DNA of 64,000 nt from Micavibrio aeruginosavorus ARL-13. GTDB taxonomy: Bacteria > Pseudomonadota > Alphaproteobacteria > Micavibrionales > Micavibrionaceae. Of this stretch, positions 62,079-64,000 are shown piece after piece. Every line of letters starts with the position of its first letter. Positions within the stretch are counted from its first letter, which is position 1. The stretch lies in the NCBI RefSeq assembly GCF_000226315.1, contig NC_016026.1:124001-188000 (forward strand). Reading direction: 5' to 3'. The translations under genes were made by a program, and so were the position numbers. The notes beneath the pieces were generated by a model. That model did no database searches, had not been told where the DNA came from, and saw only the letters and a list, made by a program, of their open reading frames with translations.

Positions 62079-62490
62079 GGCGGTGTAAAGTCCAGAGGGT
62101 ATGATTATGAAAAGAATGACCCGGGAGGGCCGATGAGAAACGGTAAGGCAGAGCGCCTTGTCCACCATTTTATCCCCAGACTCCAGCCTATACAAGCGGG
62201 GATCAGTACGGAAAATGGGGTTTTATGGAGGTGCCTCGCGGCCTCCCCCCACCCAACCCTCCCCCCTCATGCGGGGGGAGGGCTATTTCTCGATCATCTC
62301 CTCCCCCTTGGAAAGGGGGGGAGGGTCAGGGTGGGGGGATGGAAAGAGTTGCCGGGGATAAAAAGGGTCCCGTTAACGCTTTATTAAAGTTTTTAGCCAA
62401 AATTCAGGGATGGAGAGTCCTGCGCTTTCTCCAAGCGCTGGGGTGTGTGTTTTTTGAAATTGATATTTGAGACGAAGGAAGGGGTTTTCA
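62079..62490. repeat. Spacer with large G/C-run repeat (62244-62338)
   Basis: No gene is supported. CCCCCCACCC-AA-CCCTCCCCCC pairs with GGGGGGGAGGG-TCA-GGGTGGGGGG across about 90 bp, enclosing two smaller hairpins (CCCTCCCCCC-TCATGC-GGGGGGAGGG and CTCCCCC-TTGGAAA-GGGGGGAG). It is a composite palindromic element related to those at 27363-27487. The ftsK promoter must lie at its left end. Confidence 0.7.
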
Positions 62491-62859
62491 ATGCCTTCAG
62501 CCGCCATGCGTGATTCTGCCAAGAAATCCGCACCACCGGGCGCAATTGAATACAGCGTCTACAGCTTTCAAAAATCCGGCGGTGCCTCTGGCGACCGTTG
62601 GAAAAAACACGACTCCTTTTCCGACATGACCAAAGCGGTGGAACAGGCGGAAACGCTGTTCGCGACCAACGAATATTGCCGCGTCGAAATCAAACAAAAA
62701 TACACCGATCCAAAAAATAACCGCTGCGTCGACATGACGCTGAAAACCTATGAACGCAAGGGCGTGCGTATCTCCGGCACGGTCATGGCGTTGGGCGGGG
62801 CTGTCGCGTGTGGCGTTATTGCCTTTATCGCGGCCTATATTGTTGGCACGAAAATGTAA
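62491..62859 (+). CDS. Small protein with C-terminal membrane anchor
   Basis: 122 residues from the ATG at 62491, which follows GGAAGGGG. The N-terminal soluble part (EYSVYSFQKSGG, DSFSDMTKAVEQAETLF, CRVEIKQKY) is followed by one hydrophobic helix (ALGGAVACGVIAFIAAYIVG) and a two-residue end, a tail-anchored layout. No family recognised. It precedes the SPFH gene by 57 bp in the same direction and may be its partner. Confidence 0.7.
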   Translation: MPSAAMRDSAKKSAPPGAIEYSVYSFQKSGGASGDRWKKHDSFSDMTKAVEQAETLFATNEYCRVEIKQKYTDPKNNRCVDMTLKTYERKGVRISGTVMALGGAVACGVIAFIAAYIVGTKM

Positions 62860-62916
62860 TCTGTTCGCTCTCGCCTTTTCACGCTTTGCGCTTCTCAACA
62901 CAAGGAATTTTTCTCC

Positions 62917-63870
62917 ATGGATGGCTTTATTTCCTTCGGTTTTATCGTGCTTATCATGTTCCTGTTCGTGGCGTTCAAGGGCGTCGTCACGGTGCCACAG
63001 GGCTATGAATACACACTGGAAATGTTCCGTCGTTATACCCGCACGCTGGGGCCGGGCCTGCATCTGATTATCCCGTTTATCGAAGGGATCGGCGCCCGCA
63101 TCAACATGATGGAACAGGTGCTGGACGTTCCGTCCCAGGAAGCCATTACCAAAGACAACGCCATGGTCAAAGTTGACGGTGTGGTGTTCTTTCAAGTGAT
63201 GAGCGCGGTCAAGGCCGCGTATCAGGTGTCTGAACTGAACCTCTCCATACTGAATCTGACCATGACCAATTTGCGGACCGTGATCGGGTCGATGGATCTG
63301 GATGAATTGCTGTCGCAACGGGAAAAGATCAATCATCAATTGCTGCGCGTGGTGGACGAAGCCACAGCCCCATGGGGCGTGAAGGTGACCCGGATCGAGG
63401 TGCGTGATATTTCACCGCCGCGCGATCTGGTCGATTCCATGGCGCGCCAGATGAAAGCCGAACGCGAACGCCGCGCCGTCATTCTGGAAGCCGAAGGCAT
63501 TCGCCAGAGCGAGATCTTACGCGCCGAAGGTGAAAAACAGGCCGCCATTCTTGAGGCCGAGGGTCGCAAGGAAGCCGCCTTCCGCGATGCCGAGGCCCGC
63601 GAACGTGAGGCCGAAGCCGAAGCGCGCGCAACGCAAATGCTGTCGGATTCGATTGCGAACGGGAATGTGAATGCCATTAATTATTTCGTGGCCCAGCAAT
63701 ATGTGGAAACGCTGAAGCAATTCGCGATTTCTCCGAACCAGAAACTGATCTTTATGCCGCTGGAGGCCTCGGGCGTTATTGGTGCGCTGGGTGGTATCAA
63801 CGACCTGATCCGCGATGCGGGCCTGGCGCGCGACACCGCCGCCGCAACCAAAAGCCCGTGGAAGGAATAA
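62917..63870 (+). CDS. SPFH/Band 7 domain protein (slipin/QmcA type)
   Basis: 317 residues. N-terminal transmembrane helix (SFGFIVLIMFLFVAFKG), then the SPFH domain with VPQGYEYTLEMFRRYTRTL, PFIEGIG, LDVPSQEAITKDNAMVKVDG and VTRIEVRDISPPRDL. A long Ala/Glu/Arg coiled coil (residues about 195-240) follows. It forms membrane-organising rings or cages, often with an NfeD-type partner encoded next to it. AAGGAA precedes the ATG. Confidence 0.93.
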   Translation: MDGFISFGFIVLIMFLFVAFKGVVTVPQGYEYTLEMFRRYTRTLGPGLHLIIPFIEGIGARINMMEQVLDVPSQEAITKDNAMVKVDGVVFFQVMSAVKAAYQVSELNLSILNLTMTNLRTVIGSMDLDELLSQREKINHQLLRVVDEATAPWGVKVTRIEVRDISPPRDLVDSMARQMKAERERRAVILEAEGIRQSEILRAEGEKQAAILEAEGRKEAAFRDAEAREREAEAEARATQMLSDSIANGNVNAINYFVAQQYVETLKQFAISPNQKLIFMPLEASGVIGALGGINDLIRDAGLARDTAAATKSPWKE

Positions 63871-63885
63871 GCAACCTCAACCGTC

Positions 63886-63945
63886 ATTCCGGCGCAGGCC
63901 GGAATCCATACGGTCTATCCAATGGATACCGGCCTTCGCCGGTAT
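63886..63945. repeat. REP-like palindrome pair
   Basis: ATTCCGGC-GCAG-GCCGGAAT (63886-63905) and ATACCGGC-CTTC-GCCGGTAT (63926-63945), 20 bp apart: the same paired layout as at 53166-53228. Confidence 0.85.
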
Positions 63946-63985
63946 GACGAAAGGACAAAATTGAAATGAAGCAGGATATTTGATC

Positions 63986-64000
63986 ATGGAATCACTGAAC
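63986..64000 (+). CDS. Start of a gene cut by the window edge (NfeD-like expected)
   Basis: ATG and four further codons (M-E-S-L-N). By position after an SPFH gene an NfeD-type membrane protein would be expected, but too little sequence is present to tell. Confidence 0.25.

Overview
The window reads as the chromosome of an alphaproteobacterium. The evidence is a DivL-type tyrosine 'histidine kinase', a ChvG/ChvI pair, AddAB in place of RecBCD, a long-form Hpf beside rpoN, an hsp20-DUF1150 pair behind a ROSE-like thermometer, and the gene orders addA-addB-murU-tsaE-divL-ahcY-rapZ-chvG-chvI and aroA-cmk-rpsA-ihfB. The large secreted FG-GAP family and the overall gene set would fit a Micavibrio-like (predatory) lineage. 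That placement is inference; only a database search would settle it.

Layout. 1-4857 is the minus-strand addA/addB/murU-like/tsaE operon. 4975-6806 holds a thioredoxin-reductase-like ferredoxin-NADP reductase, a small GNAT-like protein and a secreted orphan. 6880-23948 carries, mostly on the minus strand, divL, ahcY, rapZ, chvG-chvI, accD-folC and a YdcF-type protein. It is interrupted by plus-strand accessory genes: an FG-GAP/RCC1 protein, a frameshifted FG-GAP paralogue and orphans. 24011-28185 is pyrF, ihfB, rpsA and cmk. 28306-35346 is a plus-strand block of three large secreted FG-GAP proteins lying between cmk and its usual partner aroA. 36794-41605 has a GGDEF/EAL protein, a dihydroorotase and a response regulator. 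41662-53151 contains cysS, lptB, rpoN, hpf, tRNA-Leu, an RNase D-like exonuclease, kdsD, a DedA protein, lptC and lptA, so the LPS-transport genes are present but split. 53256-64000 holds a pilin-like protein, small conserved genes, hsp20, ptsN, recR, a flavin reductase, lolA, ftsK and an SPFH-domain protein.

The most unusual content is the FG-GAP family. All members share an export signal, a Cys-bracketed module at the N-terminus and two copies of the same kind of module at the C-terminus. The intact members carry 7, 7, 7 and 14 FG-GAP-like repeats, as expected for one or two seven-bladed beta-propellers. Each has a different extra domain (RCC1 repeats, a DUF1566-like domain, a Cys-rich tail, or none). 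Two of the loci start with the same 20-bp element at the same distance from the same extended -10 sequence. Together they look like a coordinately expressed, diversifying set of surface or secreted binding proteins. Dispersed palindromic (REP-like) repeats of two types punctuate the housekeeping regions. No CRISPR array, insertion sequence or prophage was seen.
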